Positions 7,958 through 16,514 of a stretch of DNA of 64,000 nt are shown piece by piece. Within the stretch, counting starts at the first letter, position 1. Each line of letters opens with the position of its first letter. Under the pieces are notes generated by a model. The model was not told the origin of the DNA, made no database searches, and saw only the letters and a program-made list of their open reading frames with translations. The position numbers were made by a program, and so were the translations under genes. Source of the DNA: Nocardiopsis alborubida (GTDB lineage: Bacteria; Actinomycetota; Actinomycetes; Streptosporangiales; Streptosporangiaceae); assembly GCF_012396365.1 (NCBI RefSeq), contig NZ_JAAXPG010000011.1:62001-126000 (forward strand), given 5' to 3'.

Positions 7958-8545
7958 GTGACGAGGACGCAGAGCCGTGTGGTGATCGCGGAAGACGAGG
8001 CCCTGATCCGCCTGGACCTCAAGGAGATGCTTGAGGAGGACGGCTACGCCGTCGTGGGCGAGGCCGGTGACGGTGAGACCGTGATCCGCCTTGCCCAGAA
8101 GCTCAAGCCCGACCTGGTGATCACCGACATCAAGATGCCCGTGCTCGACGGCCTCTCGGCCGCCGAGCGCATCGCCGCCGAGCGCATCGCCCCGGTGGTG
8201 ATCCTGACCGCCTTCTCCCAGCGGGAGCTGGTCGAGCGGGCGCGCGAGGCCGGGGCCATGGCGTACCTGGTCAAGCCGTTCAACAAGGCCGACCTCGTGC
8301 CCGCCATCGAGATGGCCACCTCGCGCTACGCGGAGCTGTCCGCGCTGGAGTCGGAGGTCTCCAGCCTCCAGGAGCGGTTGGAGACCCGCAAGCTGGTCGA
8401 ACAGGCCAAGGGTCTGCTCCAGAGCCGCCACGGGATGAGTGAGCCCGAGGCGTTCCGCTGGATCCAGAAGAACTCGATGGACCGGCGGCTCACCATGCGC
8501 AGGGTCGCCGAGACGGTCGTGGAGACCCTGGGCGGCAAGCAGTGA
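7958..8545 (+). CDS. pdtaR: ANTAR-domain response regulator (PdtaR type)
   Basis: 195 residues. Receiver domain 1-120 has acidic residues E12-D13, phosphoacceptor D57 in DLVITDIKMP, T84 in ILTAF and K106 in YLVKPF. The C-terminal 135-190 is an ANTAR RNA-binding helix bundle (KLVEQAKGLLQSRHGMSEPE, then AFRWIQKNSMDRR). ANTAR proteins bind paired hairpins in nascent RNA and prevent termination. This is the Mycobacterium Rv1626/PdtaR type. Its cognate kinase is not in the window. GTG 7958 is chosen because it starts next to the conserved RVVIAEDE. No clear ribosome-binding site is seen, so it may be leaderless. Confidence 0.9.
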   Translation: MTRTQSRVVIAEDEALIRLDLKEMLEEDGYAVVGEAGDGETVIRLAQKLKPDLVITDIKMPVLDGLSAAERIAAERIAPVVILTAFSQRELVERAREAGAMAYLVKPFNKADLVPAIEMATSRYAELSALESEVSSLQERLETRKLVEQAKGLLQSRHGMSEPEAFRWIQKNSMDRRLTMRRVAETVVETLGGKQ

Positions 8546-8609
8546 GCCGCCGCCGGTAAGCGGCGCTTACGCGTCCGCGCCAGCCGGACTGAACAGGTTG
8601 GACAAGGGA

Positions 8610-8640
8610 GGCCGCACCCGACCGGGTGCGGCCCCCCTTC
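8610..8640 (+). terminator. Terminator of the ANTAR regulator gene
   Basis: GGCCGCACCCG (8610-8620) pairs with CGGGTGCGGCC (8623-8633), followed by CCCCTTC. A smaller perfect hairpin, GTAAGC/GCTTAC, lies at 8557-8571. Confidence 0.75.
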
Positions 8641-8945
8641 GTCGTCTCCGCCCGCGCTTTCTCCTCCCGGCTCCTCGTGATCACTCCGGTACGCCGGGTG
8701 TGGAGAAACTATGCAGTTCAGGCGTTTAACGCGGTGGAAACGAGACAGATGTTCAGGGTCAATGTGCCAGGTGTACCAGTTTGGTCTCGTTTGCACACGA
8801 TGGGATGACGGTTGGGTCACGTGGCATTAGCGCATCTGAACAACTTGCCTAAATCGGGCTAAACTCACCGCACCGAACAGCAAAGGACAGCGGTGGCGCG
8901 TGCGCGCATTCGCCACCGCCACCCTCAGATGCGCAAGGAGCGCGC
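8634..8945 (+). promoter_or_regulatory. Leader and promoter region of livHMGF
   Basis: No gene in 8546-8945. AAACGAGAC (8738-8746) and GTCTCGTTT (8784-8792) form a 9-bp inverted repeat. A possible -10, TAAACT, lies near 8860. A 9-bp hairpin GCGGTGGCG/CGCCACCGC at 8890-8919 stands just before the livH ribosome-binding site. ANTAR targets are hairpin leaders, so a link to the preceding gene is conceivable but unproved. Confidence 0.4.
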
Positions 8946-10499
8946 GTGCGCACACGTCTTGTGACCGTGTTGCTCGCCCTGATCACCGCCATCCTGGTGA
9001 TCCCGGGGCCAGCGGCGACGGCAGACGAACAGGGCGGTGAAGCGCTGCACGGTCAGATCCTCCATCCGGAGAACCGGGACCAGGGTGTCGAAGGCATCAT
9101 GATCACGGTCTACGACGGCGAGGACGAGGTCGGGGCGGCGGAGACCGACTCTGAAGGAATGTGGGAAGTGGGCCTGCCCGGACCGGGCACCTACCGCGTG
9201 GTGGTGGACCAGGAGTCCGTCCCCGAGGAGTTCGCGGTGATCGAGGCCCTCTTCGTCGACGGAGAGACCGAGGTGGAGGTCGAGGCGGACGACCAGCGGC
9301 CGCTGATCGTCGCCCTGGAGGCGGCGGGCGCGGCCGGTGAGGAGTCGGCCTCGCCCTCGGAGGAGGAAACCGAGGACTCCGGCGGGGAGGCGGCCGACGA
9401 GGAGTCGTTGGCGCCCAACACCGACGCCGGTGGCTCCTTCGCGGACCGGGCGATCCAGCTCACCGCTGCGGGTCTGCTGTTCGGCCTGGTCATCGCGGTC
9501 TCCGCGATCGGGCTCTCGCTGATCTTCGGCACCACGAAGCTGATCAACTTCGCCCACGGTGACCTGGTCACCTTCGGTGCGATGATCGCGCTGCTCTTCA
9601 GCACGGGTGCCGCGGGTATGGGCAACGCGCTGCTGGCGCTCTTCCTGGGGCTGGGCGCGGCGGTGCTGATCGGTGCCTTCCTGGAGACCAGGTTGTCGCG
9701 GACGGCGCTGGTCGTCGCGCAGTGGCTGTCGATCTTCGCGGGTATCGCGTTGGCGACGGTTCTCGGTGTGATGGGGGACGCGGTCGGCTGGAGTGTGCCG
9801 CTGTGGTTGGCGGCGGTGGTCGCGGTCCTGATGGGCGCGGTGCTGGGCGGGTCGATGGAGCGCTACATCTGGCGTCCGCTGCGGCACCGCAACGTGGCGA
9901 TGATCCAGATGTTCATCGTCTCGATCGGTCTGGCGCTGGTCGTGCGGCACGTGATCCTGGTGCTCTTCGGGGCCGGTCGGGAGCGTTACGCGGGCTTCCA
10001 GCTCCAGGAGATGGTGCGTCTGGGGCCGGTGTCGATGCCGCCGCGCGACCTGGTGGTCATGGCGGTGGCGATCGTGGTGCTGGTGGGGGTGGCCTGTCTG
10101 TTGCAGTTCACCCGGATCGGCAAGGCGATGCGCGCGGTGTCCGACAACCGGGACCTGGCGGAGTCGTCGGGTATCGACGTGGACCGGGTCACGCTGTACG
10201 TGTGGGGGCTCGGTGGCGGTCTGGCCGCTCTGGGCGGTGTGCTCTACGGGCTCAACCAGGTGGTCGAGTACGAGATGGGCTTCCGTCTGCTGCTGATGAT
10301 GTTCGCCGCGGTGATCCTCGGCGGTCTCGGCACGGCCTACGGTGCGATGGTCGGCGGCCTGGCGGTCGGCCTGGTGGCGATGTTGTCCACCCTGTGGTTC
10401 CCGTCCCAGCTCATGCAGGCATGGGCTCTGGCGCTGATGATCCTCATGCTGCTGGTCAGGCCCCAGGGCCTGCTCGGTCGGCGTGAGCGGGTCGGCTAG
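8946..10499 (+). CDS. livH: Branched-chain amino-acid ABC transporter permease LivH with N-terminal secreted domain
   Basis: 517 residues, about 200 more than a plain LivH. GTG 8946 follows AAGGAG at 8935-8940. Residues 1-26 are a signal peptide ending PAATA. Residues 27-120 form a beta-rich domain of the carboxypeptidase-regulatory or prealbumin-like type (VEGIMITVYDGEDEV, LPGPGTYRVVVDQ), followed by an acidic Ser/Glu linker to about 160. The remainder is the permease: GLSLIFGTTKLINFAHGDL, and the EAA-like loop FTRIGKAMRAVSDNRDLAESSGID. It imports leucine, isoleucine, valine or a related amide. It is first of four overlapping or tightly spaced genes. No periplasmic binding protein gene is nearby. 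Confidence 0.92.
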   Translation: MRTRLVTVLLALITAILVIPGPAATADEQGGEALHGQILHPENRDQGVEGIMITVYDGEDEVGAAETDSEGMWEVGLPGPGTYRVVVDQESVPEEFAVIEALFVDGETEVEVEADDQRPLIVALEAAGAAGEESASPSEEETEDSGGEAADEESLAPNTDAGGSFADRAIQLTAAGLLFGLVIAVSAIGLSLIFGTTKLINFAHGDLVTFGAMIALLFSTGAAGMGNALLALFLGLGAAVLIGAFLETRLSRTALVVAQWLSIFAGIALATVLGVMGDAVGWSVPLWLAAVVAVLMGAVLGGSMERYIWRPLRHRNVAMIQMFIVSIGLALVVRHVILVLFGAGRERYAGFQLQEMVRLGPVSMPPRDLVVMAVAIVVLVGVACLLQFTRIGKAMRAVSDNRDLAESSGIDVDRVTLYVWGLGGGLAALGGVLYGLNQVVEYEMGFRLLLMMFAAVILGGLGTAYGAMVGGLAVGLVAMLSTLWFPSQLMQAWALALMILMLLVRPQGLLGRRERVG

Positions 10500-10510
10500 G
10501 AGAGAAGACG

Positions 10511-11500
10511 ATGGATATCCTTTCGATCCTCGCCGAGTCCACCCGATCGGCGCTCGGCCCGATCGCGGCGATCTACGCGCTCGCCGCGATCGGACTCAAC
10601 TTCCACTTCGGTTACACCGGGCTGCTGAACTTCGGCCAGGTGGGGTTCATGCTGGTGGGCGCCTACGGCGTGGGCGTCAGTGTGGCGGTGTTCGACCTGC
10701 CGTTGGTGGTGGGTTTCGGTGTGGGCCTGCTGTGTGCGTTCGTGATGGCCCTGTTGCTGGGTATCCCGACGCTGCGGTTGCGCTCGGACTATCTGGCGAT
10801 CACGACGATCGCGGCGGCGGAGGTGATCCGTCTGGTGTACCGGGCGGGTTTCGCCGAGCCGCTGACCGGCGGTGTCTACGGGTTGCAGAACCTGGCGTCG
10901 GACTTTCGCGCGATCAACCCGTTCGACGGGGGTGAGCGCTACGGCTTCGGGGCGTTGTCCTACAACGGGAACCACCTGTGGGTCCTGGTGGTGACGTGGG
11001 GTCTGGTGCTGTTGATGGCCGGGCTGACGTGGATGCTGATGCACAGCCCGTGGGGGCGTGTCATCAAGGGCATCCGGGAGGACGAGGACGCGGTCCGCAG
11101 TCTGGGCAAGAACGTGTTCGCGTACAAGATGCAGGCGCTGGTGCTGGGCGGTCTGGTGGGTGCCCTGGCGGGGTGCATGCTGGCCGTGTACCAGGCGTCG
11201 ATCCAGCCGGACCAGTTCAAGCCGCAGGTGACGTTCTTCCTGTGGGTGATCCTGCTGCTGGGTGGTGCCGGTCGGGTGTTCGGTCCGGTGCTGGGCGCGA
11301 TGGTGTTCTGGTTCCTGATGAACTTCACCGACGGTGTGCTCCAGGGTTTCGGCTCGATGGGGTGGCTGCCGTTCCTGGACGGTCCGGACTACGGTGCGAT
11401 CCAGCTGGCCTTCGTGGGTCTGCTGCTGGTGTTGCTGATCGTCTTCCGGCCGCAGGGTCTCATCGGCGACCGCAAGGAGATGCTGATCAATGTCAAGTGA
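10511..11500 (+). CDS. livM: Branched-chain amino-acid ABC transporter permease LivM
   Basis: 329 residues, ATG 10511 eleven bases after the livH stop, with GGAGAGAAG just before it. It is a polytopic membrane protein with the family signature GLNFHFGYTGLLNFGQVGF near residue 28. The cytoplasmic coupling loop is SPWGRVIKGIREDEDAVRSL near 180. It pairs with LivH to form the translocation pore. Its last eleven bases overlap livG, indicating translational coupling. The length and topology are ordinary. Confidence 0.94.
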   Translation: MDILSILAESTRSALGPIAAIYALAAIGLNFHFGYTGLLNFGQVGFMLVGAYGVGVSVAVFDLPLVVGFGVGLLCAFVMALLLGIPTLRLRSDYLAITTIAAAEVIRLVYRAGFAEPLTGGVYGLQNLASDFRAINPFDGGERYGFGALSYNGNHLWVLVVTWGLVLLMAGLTWMLMHSPWGRVIKGIREDEDAVRSLGKNVFAYKMQALVLGGLVGALAGCMLAVYQASIQPDQFKPQVTFFLWVILLLGGAGRVFGPVLGAMVFWFLMNFTDGVLQGFGSMGWLPFLDGPDYGAIQLAFVGLLLVLLIVFRPQGLIGDRKEMLINVK

Positions 11501-12368
11501 CAAGGTGGGCGGCGGCGTCGGGTCCGGGGTCGACCGCGTGGCCGGTGCGGAGCCGGTGCCGGGTTCGGCGAAGCCGGACCCGATCCTGGTGGCGGACGGT
11601 GTGCGCCGTTCCTTCGGCGGTCTGACCGCGGTGGACGTGGGTCATCTGCAGGTGCAGCGGGGGACGATCACGGCGTTGATCGGTCCGAACGGTGCGGGTA
11701 AGTCGACGCTGTTCAACCTGTTGACCGGTTTCGACCGGGTGGACGGGGGGCGTTGGACCTTCCAGGGGAAGCCGATCAACGGCAGGCGCGGTCACCAGGT
11801 GGCGCGTGCGGGGATGGTGCGGACCTTCCAGCTGACCAAGGCGCTGACCCGGATGACGGTGTTGGACAACATGCTGTTGGGCGCGCCGGGCCAGTTCGGT
11901 GAGCGGATGGCGGGTGCGTTCCTGCGGCCGGTGTGGCAAGGGCAGGAGAAGGAGAACACGCGCCGCGCGCTGGACCTGTTGGAGCGGTTCAAGCTCATCG
12001 ACAAGCGCGACGACATGGCGGGTTCGCTCTCGGGCGGTCAGCGCAAGCTGTTGGAGATGGCGCGTTCGCTGATGACCGATCCGACCATGATCATGCTGGA
12101 CGAGCCGATGGCGGGGGTGAACCCGGCGCTGGTGCAGTCGTTGCTGGGGCACATCACGTCGTTGCGCGACGAGGGCAAGACGGTGCTCTTCGTGGAGCAC
12201 GACATGGACGTGATCATGGGCATCAGCGACTGGATCGTGGTGCTCGCGCAGGGTCAGGTGATCGCGGAGGGCCGTCCTTCGGACATCCGGTCCAACCAGC
12301 AGGTGATCGACGCCTACCTGGGCGCCCAGGAGGAGACGGCCGAGGCCCCGGGGAGTGGTGATGACTGA
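11490..12368 (+). CDS. livG: Branched-chain amino-acid ABC transporter ATPase LivG
   Basis: 292 residues. ATG 11490 lies within the end of livM. ABC ATPase with Walker A GPNGAGKST near residue 69, the LivG-type Q loop VRTFQLTKALTRM, signature LSGGQRKLLEMARSL, Walker B IMLDEPMAGVNP and the switch histidine in VLFVEHDMDVI. The first 30 residues (Gly/Ser-rich, ending SAKPDPIL) are an extension beyond the usual start and look unstructured. It powers import together with LivF. Confidence 0.94.
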   Translation: MSSDKVGGGVGSGVDRVAGAEPVPGSAKPDPILVADGVRRSFGGLTAVDVGHLQVQRGTITALIGPNGAGKSTLFNLLTGFDRVDGGRWTFQGKPINGRRGHQVARAGMVRTFQLTKALTRMTVLDNMLLGAPGQFGERMAGAFLRPVWQGQEKENTRRALDLLERFKLIDKRDDMAGSLSGGQRKLLEMARSLMTDPTMIMLDEPMAGVNPALVQSLLGHITSLRDEGKTVLFVEHDMDVIMGISDWIVVLAQGQVIAEGRPSDIRSNQQVIDAYLGAQEETAEAPGSGDD

Positions 12369-13230
12369 GAGCGCGAAGCCGAGTCCGGAGAAGGTGGCGA
12401 AGGTTTCGGACGAGGTCCCGGTGGAGGCCGGGGAGGCGGCCGCCGTGCAGGAGCACCGTGAGGAGGTCCTGGAGCGCGCCGGCGGGGCGGCGCCGGTGGG
12501 TGGTCCGGAGGACTACCTGCTGTTGGCCAGTGAGCTGGTGGCGGGGTACGTGCCGGGGGTGAACATCCTCAACGGGTGCACCCTGACGCTGTCCGAGGGC
12601 GAGGTCGTGGCGATCATCGGCCCGAACGGGGCGGGTAAGTCCACGCTGATCAAGACGGTGTTCGGGCTGATCCCGGTGCGTGAGGGCGCTCTGACGCTGC
12701 GGGGGGCCGACATCGCGGGTCTGCCGGCGCACAGCCTGGTGGAGCGGGGGGTGGGTTACGTTCCGCAGACGCAGAACGTGTTCCCGTCGCTGACCATCGA
12801 GGAGAACCTCCAGATGGGGGCGTTCCTGCGGCCGCGGTCGTTCACGAAGCGGTTCGCGGCGGTGGCGGAGCTGTTCCCTCTGCTGGCGGACCGGCGCAGG
12901 GCCAAGGCGGGGTCGTTGTCGGGCGGTGAGCGCCAGATGGTGGCCATGGGGCGTGCGCTGATGATGGAGCCGTCGGTGCTGTTGTTGGACGAGCCGACCG
13001 CGGGTCTGTCGCCGATCTACCAGGAGGAGGTCTTCCAGCGGGTCAAGGAGGTCAACCGGACGGGTGTGTCGGTGGTCATGGTGGAGCAGAACGCGCGTCG
13101 CTGCCTCCAGATCTGTGACCGCGGCTACGTGTTGGACCAGGGGCGTAACGCCTACACCGGTACGGGTGCGGACCTGTTGAACGATCCCAACGTGATCGAG
13201 CTGTACCTGGGGACGCTGGCCAAGGGCTGA
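12361..13230 (+). CDS. livF: Branched-chain amino-acid ABC transporter ATPase LivF
   Basis: 289 residues from ATG 12361, overlapping livG by eight bases. GTG 12355 in frame is an alternative start. Walker A is GPNGAGKSTLIKT near residue 89, followed by VGYVPQTQNVFPSLT, signature LSGGERQMVAMGRALM, Walker B LLLDEPTAGLSP and the switch VVMVEQNARR. About 55 N-terminal residues, rich in Glu, Lys and Ala, precede the ABC core. They are longer than in typical LivF and may be disordered. It is the last gene of the transporter operon. Confidence 0.94.
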   Translation: MTESAKPSPEKVAKVSDEVPVEAGEAAAVQEHREEVLERAGGAAPVGGPEDYLLLASELVAGYVPGVNILNGCTLTLSEGEVVAIIGPNGAGKSTLIKTVFGLIPVREGALTLRGADIAGLPAHSLVERGVGYVPQTQNVFPSLTIEENLQMGAFLRPRSFTKRFAAVAELFPLLADRRRAKAGSLSGGERQMVAMGRALMMEPSVLLLDEPTAGLSPIYQEEVFQRVKEVNRTGVSVVMVEQNARRCLQICDRGYVLDQGRNAYTGTGADLLNDPNVIELYLGTLAKG

Positions 13231-13605
13231 GGCGTCGGGGGAGGGGGCGGGGTCCGTGGCGGGCTCCGCCCCCGCTTCTGTGCGGGGCGCCGCCGGTGCG
13301 TGTCGCGGGGGCGGGTGGCTTCGTGCACAGGCCGGCCGGGAGATGGCGTCCCGGGTCGGGACAAATTACCCTGGGGGGACGGGCACGTCCGTGCCCGGCC
13401 GCGGCCCCGTCCGCAGTGCGGGCGGGGGCGGGGGAGAACACAGCGGCGCTGTGACGCCCGTGTCCGCCGGTGCGCAGGAATGCGGTACCGGTGTCGGGCG
13501 TTGAGAACCGTTGAAGAGGACGGGACCCGCCGCGGCGGGCCGGTCCAGACGCGACCAAGGGGGTCGCCGGCCAGCCGCTACCCCTTTCCAGAGGAGCTTT
13601 CCAGC
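13231..13605 (+). other. Intergenic region before erpA
   Basis: No gene seen. It contains a possible -10, TACCCT, at 13367-13372 and an 18-bp near-palindrome CGGGCACG/CGTGCCCG at 13380-13397. GAGGAG at 13591-13596 serves erpA. Confidence 0.4.
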
Positions 13606-13953
13606 ATGACGGTTCAGAGCGAGACCACCGAGGGCATCATCCTCACCGACGAGGCGTCCAGCAAGGTCAGGGCGCTCCTTGAGCAGGAGGGGCGGGACGA
13701 CCTGCGTCTTCGCGTGGCCGTTCAGCCCGGTGGTTGCTCGGGGCTGCGTTACCAGCTCTACTTCGACGAGCGCGAGCTCGACGGCGACGTGGTCAGCGAC
13801 TTCGGTGGTGTGGAGGTCGTCACCGACCGGATGAGCTCCCCCTACCTGATCGGCGCCACGATCGACTTCGTCGACACCATCGAGAAGCAGGGGTTCACCA
13901 TCGACAACCCCAACGCCACCGGCTCCTGCGCCTGCGGTGACTCCTTCAACTAG
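13606..13953 (+). CDS. erpA: A-type iron-sulfur carrier protein (HesB/ErpA)
   Basis: 115 residues. ATG 13606 follows GAGGAG by nine bases. The three conserved cysteines are present: C44 in PGGCSGLRYQ, and C108 and C110 in GSCACGDSF. The protein receives Fe-S clusters from the assembly scaffold and hands them to target enzymes in the cytoplasm. Its position a short distance from the aa3 oxidase and adenosine kinase genes is the same neighbourhood as Rv2204c in Mycobacterium (from memory). It could equally be labelled IscA-like, because the A-type subfamilies are hard to separate by sequence. Confidence 0.92.
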   Translation: MTVQSETTEGIILTDEASSKVRALLEQEGRDDLRLRVAVQPGGCSGLRYQLYFDERELDGDVVSDFGGVEVVTDRMSSPYLIGATIDFVDTIEKQGFTIDNPNATGSCACGDSFN

Positions 13954-14309
13954 GGGGTGTCCCCCGGGAGGCTTCCGGGCCGGTGGGCCCGGGGTGTCGC
14001 GGGGAACGCGACCCAGGACGTGACGTGTTCTGGGGTGCCGTCGGTCGGGCCGGGGCTCAGGACTCCGGTGGACCGGGGACGCGGTTTTCGGGGGAGGGCG
14101 GTTCGTGCCGCCCTCCCCCTCGCCGTGCGCGGGGTGCTGTCGTGCCCGCCGGGGCGCCGGGGAAGCGGGCGGCCGCGAGCGGGTGTCCACGGCGCCGCGG
14201 GCGCACTGCACTAACCTGGGGCAGTCCGAACCGGGCACGTCCTCTGCCATGCCCGCAGCCCCCGTCCGGTCAGCAGACCGACACCTCCCGACCAAGGAGT
14301 CTTCGTCCC
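13954..14309 (+). other. Intergenic region between erpA and adenosine kinase
   Basis: No gene seen. Short G/C hairpins follow the erpA stop (for example GTCGCG/CGCGAC near 13997-14012), and a possible -10, TAACCT, lies near 14212. AAGGAG at 14294-14299 serves the next gene. Confidence 0.35.
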
Positions 14310-15281
14310 GTGCGTATCGCGGTTGCCGGATCCATCGCCACCGACCACCTGATGTCCTTCGAGGGGCGCTTCGCGGAACAGATCATCCCCGACCAGATCC
14401 AGCAGTTGTCGCTGTCCTTCCTGATCGACGAGCTGGACGTCCGGCGCGGCGGCGTCGCGGCCAACATCTGCTTCGGCATGGGCGGGTTCGGCCTCAGCCC
14501 GGTGCTGGTGGGTGCGGCCGGGGCCGACTTCGAGGACTACCGCGCCTGGCTGGACCGCCACGGTGTGGACACCTCCGCGGTCTACATCTCCGAGCTGCGC
14601 CACACCGCCCGGTTCATCTGCACCACGGACCGGGACCAGAACCAGATCGCGTCCTTCTACGCCGGGGCCATGGCCGAGGCCCGCAACATCGAGCTCCAGC
14701 CGATCGCGGACCGCCTGGGCGGGCTGGACCTGGTGCTGATCGGGGCGGACGACCCGGCCGCGATGGTGCGTCACAGCGAGGAGTGCCGTACGCGCGGTAT
14801 CGCCTTCGCCGCCGACCCCTCCCAGCAGTTGGCGCGGATGGAGGGGCCCGAGGTGCGGGGCCTGATCGAGGGCGCGACCTTCCTGTTCACGAACGAGTAC
14901 GAGAAGGCGCTGGCCGAGCAGAAGACCGGCTGGTCCGACGCCGACGTCCTGGAGCGGGTGGGTACCCGTGTCACCACGCTGGGGGCCAAGGGGGCGCGTA
15001 TCGACCGCGGGGGCGAGCCGAGCGTGCACGTCCCGGCCGCGGCGGTGGGGGAGCTGGTCGACCCCACGGGTATGGGGGACGCGTTCCGCGCGGGTTTCCT
15101 GGCCGCGCACTCCTGGGGGCTGTCCCTGGAGCGGGCCGCCCAGGTGGGCAACGCGACCGCTGTGCACTGCCTGGAGGCCGACGGGCCGCAGGAGTACACG
15201 CTGACCGGGGCGTCCCTCCTGGCGCGTCTGGAGGAGTCCTACGGCGCCGGGGTCTCGGCCGAGGTCGCGCCCTTCGTGTAG
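14310..15281 (+). CDS. adoK: PfkB-family adenosine kinase (AdoK type)
   Basis: 323 residues. GTG 14310 stands eleven bases after AAGGAG, directly at the conserved RIAVAGSIATDHLMSFEGRF. Ribokinase-fold signatures are present: RRGGVAANICFGMGGFG near 46, HTARFICTTD, FAADPSQQLARMEG, LFTNEYEKAL, and DPTGMGDAFRAGF with catalytic base D257. The sequence closely follows the mycobacterial adenosine kinase AdoK (purine salvage, adenosine to AMP) as I remember it. The substrate is inferred from that resemblance. Confidence 0.85.
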   Translation: MRIAVAGSIATDHLMSFEGRFAEQIIPDQIQQLSLSFLIDELDVRRGGVAANICFGMGGFGLSPVLVGAAGADFEDYRAWLDRHGVDTSAVYISELRHTARFICTTDRDQNQIASFYAGAMAEARNIELQPIADRLGGLDLVLIGADDPAAMVRHSEECRTRGIAFAADPSQQLARMEGPEVRGLIEGATFLFTNEYEKALAEQKTGWSDADVLERVGTRVTTLGAKGARIDRGGEPSVHVPAAAVGELVDPTGMGDAFRAGFLAAHSWGLSLERAAQVGNATAVHCLEADGPQEYTLTGASLLARLEESYGAGVSAEVAPFV

Positions 15282-15615
15282 CCGGAACGGGTCGGGGTGG
15301 TGTCCGCGAGCCCGTAGAGTGGGTAGCCGCGACCCGCACGACCCGTGTCCGCCTGTCGGACCGGGCCGCGCCCCGCACGGCCGCCGCTCCCTGGGAGCCG
15401 GTGTCCCGCACGGGGAGCCCCGTGCCCGCCGGTGCGCTGAAACGCGTGCCGGTTACCCAGCCCAAGCCGTCCGCGCCGGGTCGCCGCGACGGTGGGGAAC
15501 CTGTCCCGCTGCGTGTGCTCCGGCACGCCCACGCGGGCCCGGGCGCGTTGAGCGCCTCCCAGATCTAGGCCAGCCTTACCTGGGATTCCCCGGATTCATC
15601 CGGAAAGGACATTGC
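15282..15615 (+). other. Leader region of rpsD
   Basis: No gene seen in 334 bases. A small hairpin CCGGA-TTCA-TCCGG at 15590-15603 abuts the GGAAAGGA ribosome-binding site and could modulate rpsD translation. That is inference. Confidence 0.35.
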
Positions 15616-16227
15616 ATGCGCTACACCGGACCGAAGGTGCGGTTGTCCCGGCGCGCCGGCACTCCGCTGACCCGTAAGGCGGTCAGCTACTTCGAGAAGC
15701 GTCCCTACCCGCCCGGCGAGCACGGCCGCCGCGTCCGCCGCAACAGCAGCGACTACGCGGTCCGCCAGGCGGAGAAGCAGAAGGTGCGCTGGTACTACGA
15801 CCTGACCGAGAAGCAGATGCTGCGCGTCTACGAGAGCGCGAAGAAGCGCCCGGGGCGTACCGGTGAGGAGATGCTCGCCGAGCTGGAGCTGCGTCTGGCC
15901 ACGGTCGTGCTGCGCGCCGGTCTGGCCGCCTCGATCTACGCCGCGCGCCAGTTCGTCAACCACGGTCACATCACCGTGGACGGCAAGAAGGTCGACATCC
16001 CGTCGTACCAGGTCAAGCCGGGTCAGATCATCAGTGTTCGGGAGAAGTCCCGCAACATGGTGCCGTTCGTCGAGGCCACCGAGGGTGTCCACGCCGACGA
16101 CAAGATCGCCGGATTCCTCGCCGTGAGCCACAAGGACCTGCGCATCGCGGTCGTCGACCGCCCCAAGCGTGAGCAGATCCCGGTGCCCTTCGACGAGCAG
16201 CTGGTCGTGGAGTTCTACGCCCGCTAG
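15616..16227 (+). CDS. rpsD: 30S ribosomal protein S4, zinc-free form
   Basis: 203 residues, ATG 15616 after GGAAAGGAC. The S4 core is complete: KAVSYFEKRPYPPGEHGRR, then the S4 RNA-binding domain LELRLATVVLRAGLA and ARQFVNHGHITVDGKKVDIP, and the closing IPVPFDEQLVVEFYAR. The N-terminal four-cysteine zinc knuckle found in many S4 proteins is absent, so this is the C-minus type. The gene is alone, not in the rpsM-rpsK-rpoA cluster. A second, zinc-type copy elsewhere in the genome is possible but cannot be seen here. Confidence 0.95.
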   Translation: MRYTGPKVRLSRRAGTPLTRKAVSYFEKRPYPPGEHGRRVRRNSSDYAVRQAEKQKVRWYYDLTEKQMLRVYESAKKRPGRTGEEMLAELELRLATVVLRAGLAASIYAARQFVNHGHITVDGKKVDIPSYQVKPGQIISVREKSRNMVPFVEATEGVHADDKIAGFLAVSHKDLRIAVVDRPKREQIPVPFDEQLVVEFYAR

Positions 16228-16290
16228 CCACCCGCCGAGCCGGGTGCGCGGTCGCCTCCTCCCTGGGGGGCGGCCGATGCGGAGCAGGCA

Positions 16291-16317
16291 GGCCGCGCGG
16301 ACAGGGTCCGCGCGGCC
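16291..16317 (+). terminator. Terminator of rpsD
   Basis: GGCCGCGCGGA (16291-16301) pairs perfectly with TCCGCGCGGCC (16307-16317), with a five-base loop and no T run. Confidence 0.65.
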
Positions 16318-16514
16318 TCGCCGTGTCCTGGGTCGGTGTGGAACACGCCACGCCCAGGATTCGGCGGGGCGTGAATCGTTATCGCACCGGAACCGGAACT
16401 CCCGAGCCCTCCTGTTACGGGGTTTTCGGTCCTCCTCTAAACCCTCCGCTTCACCCCCGTGTCCCCTTTCTCCCGCCCCTGGGGCGGCGGGCGGCCGCCG
16501 GGCTCCGGAGCGGG

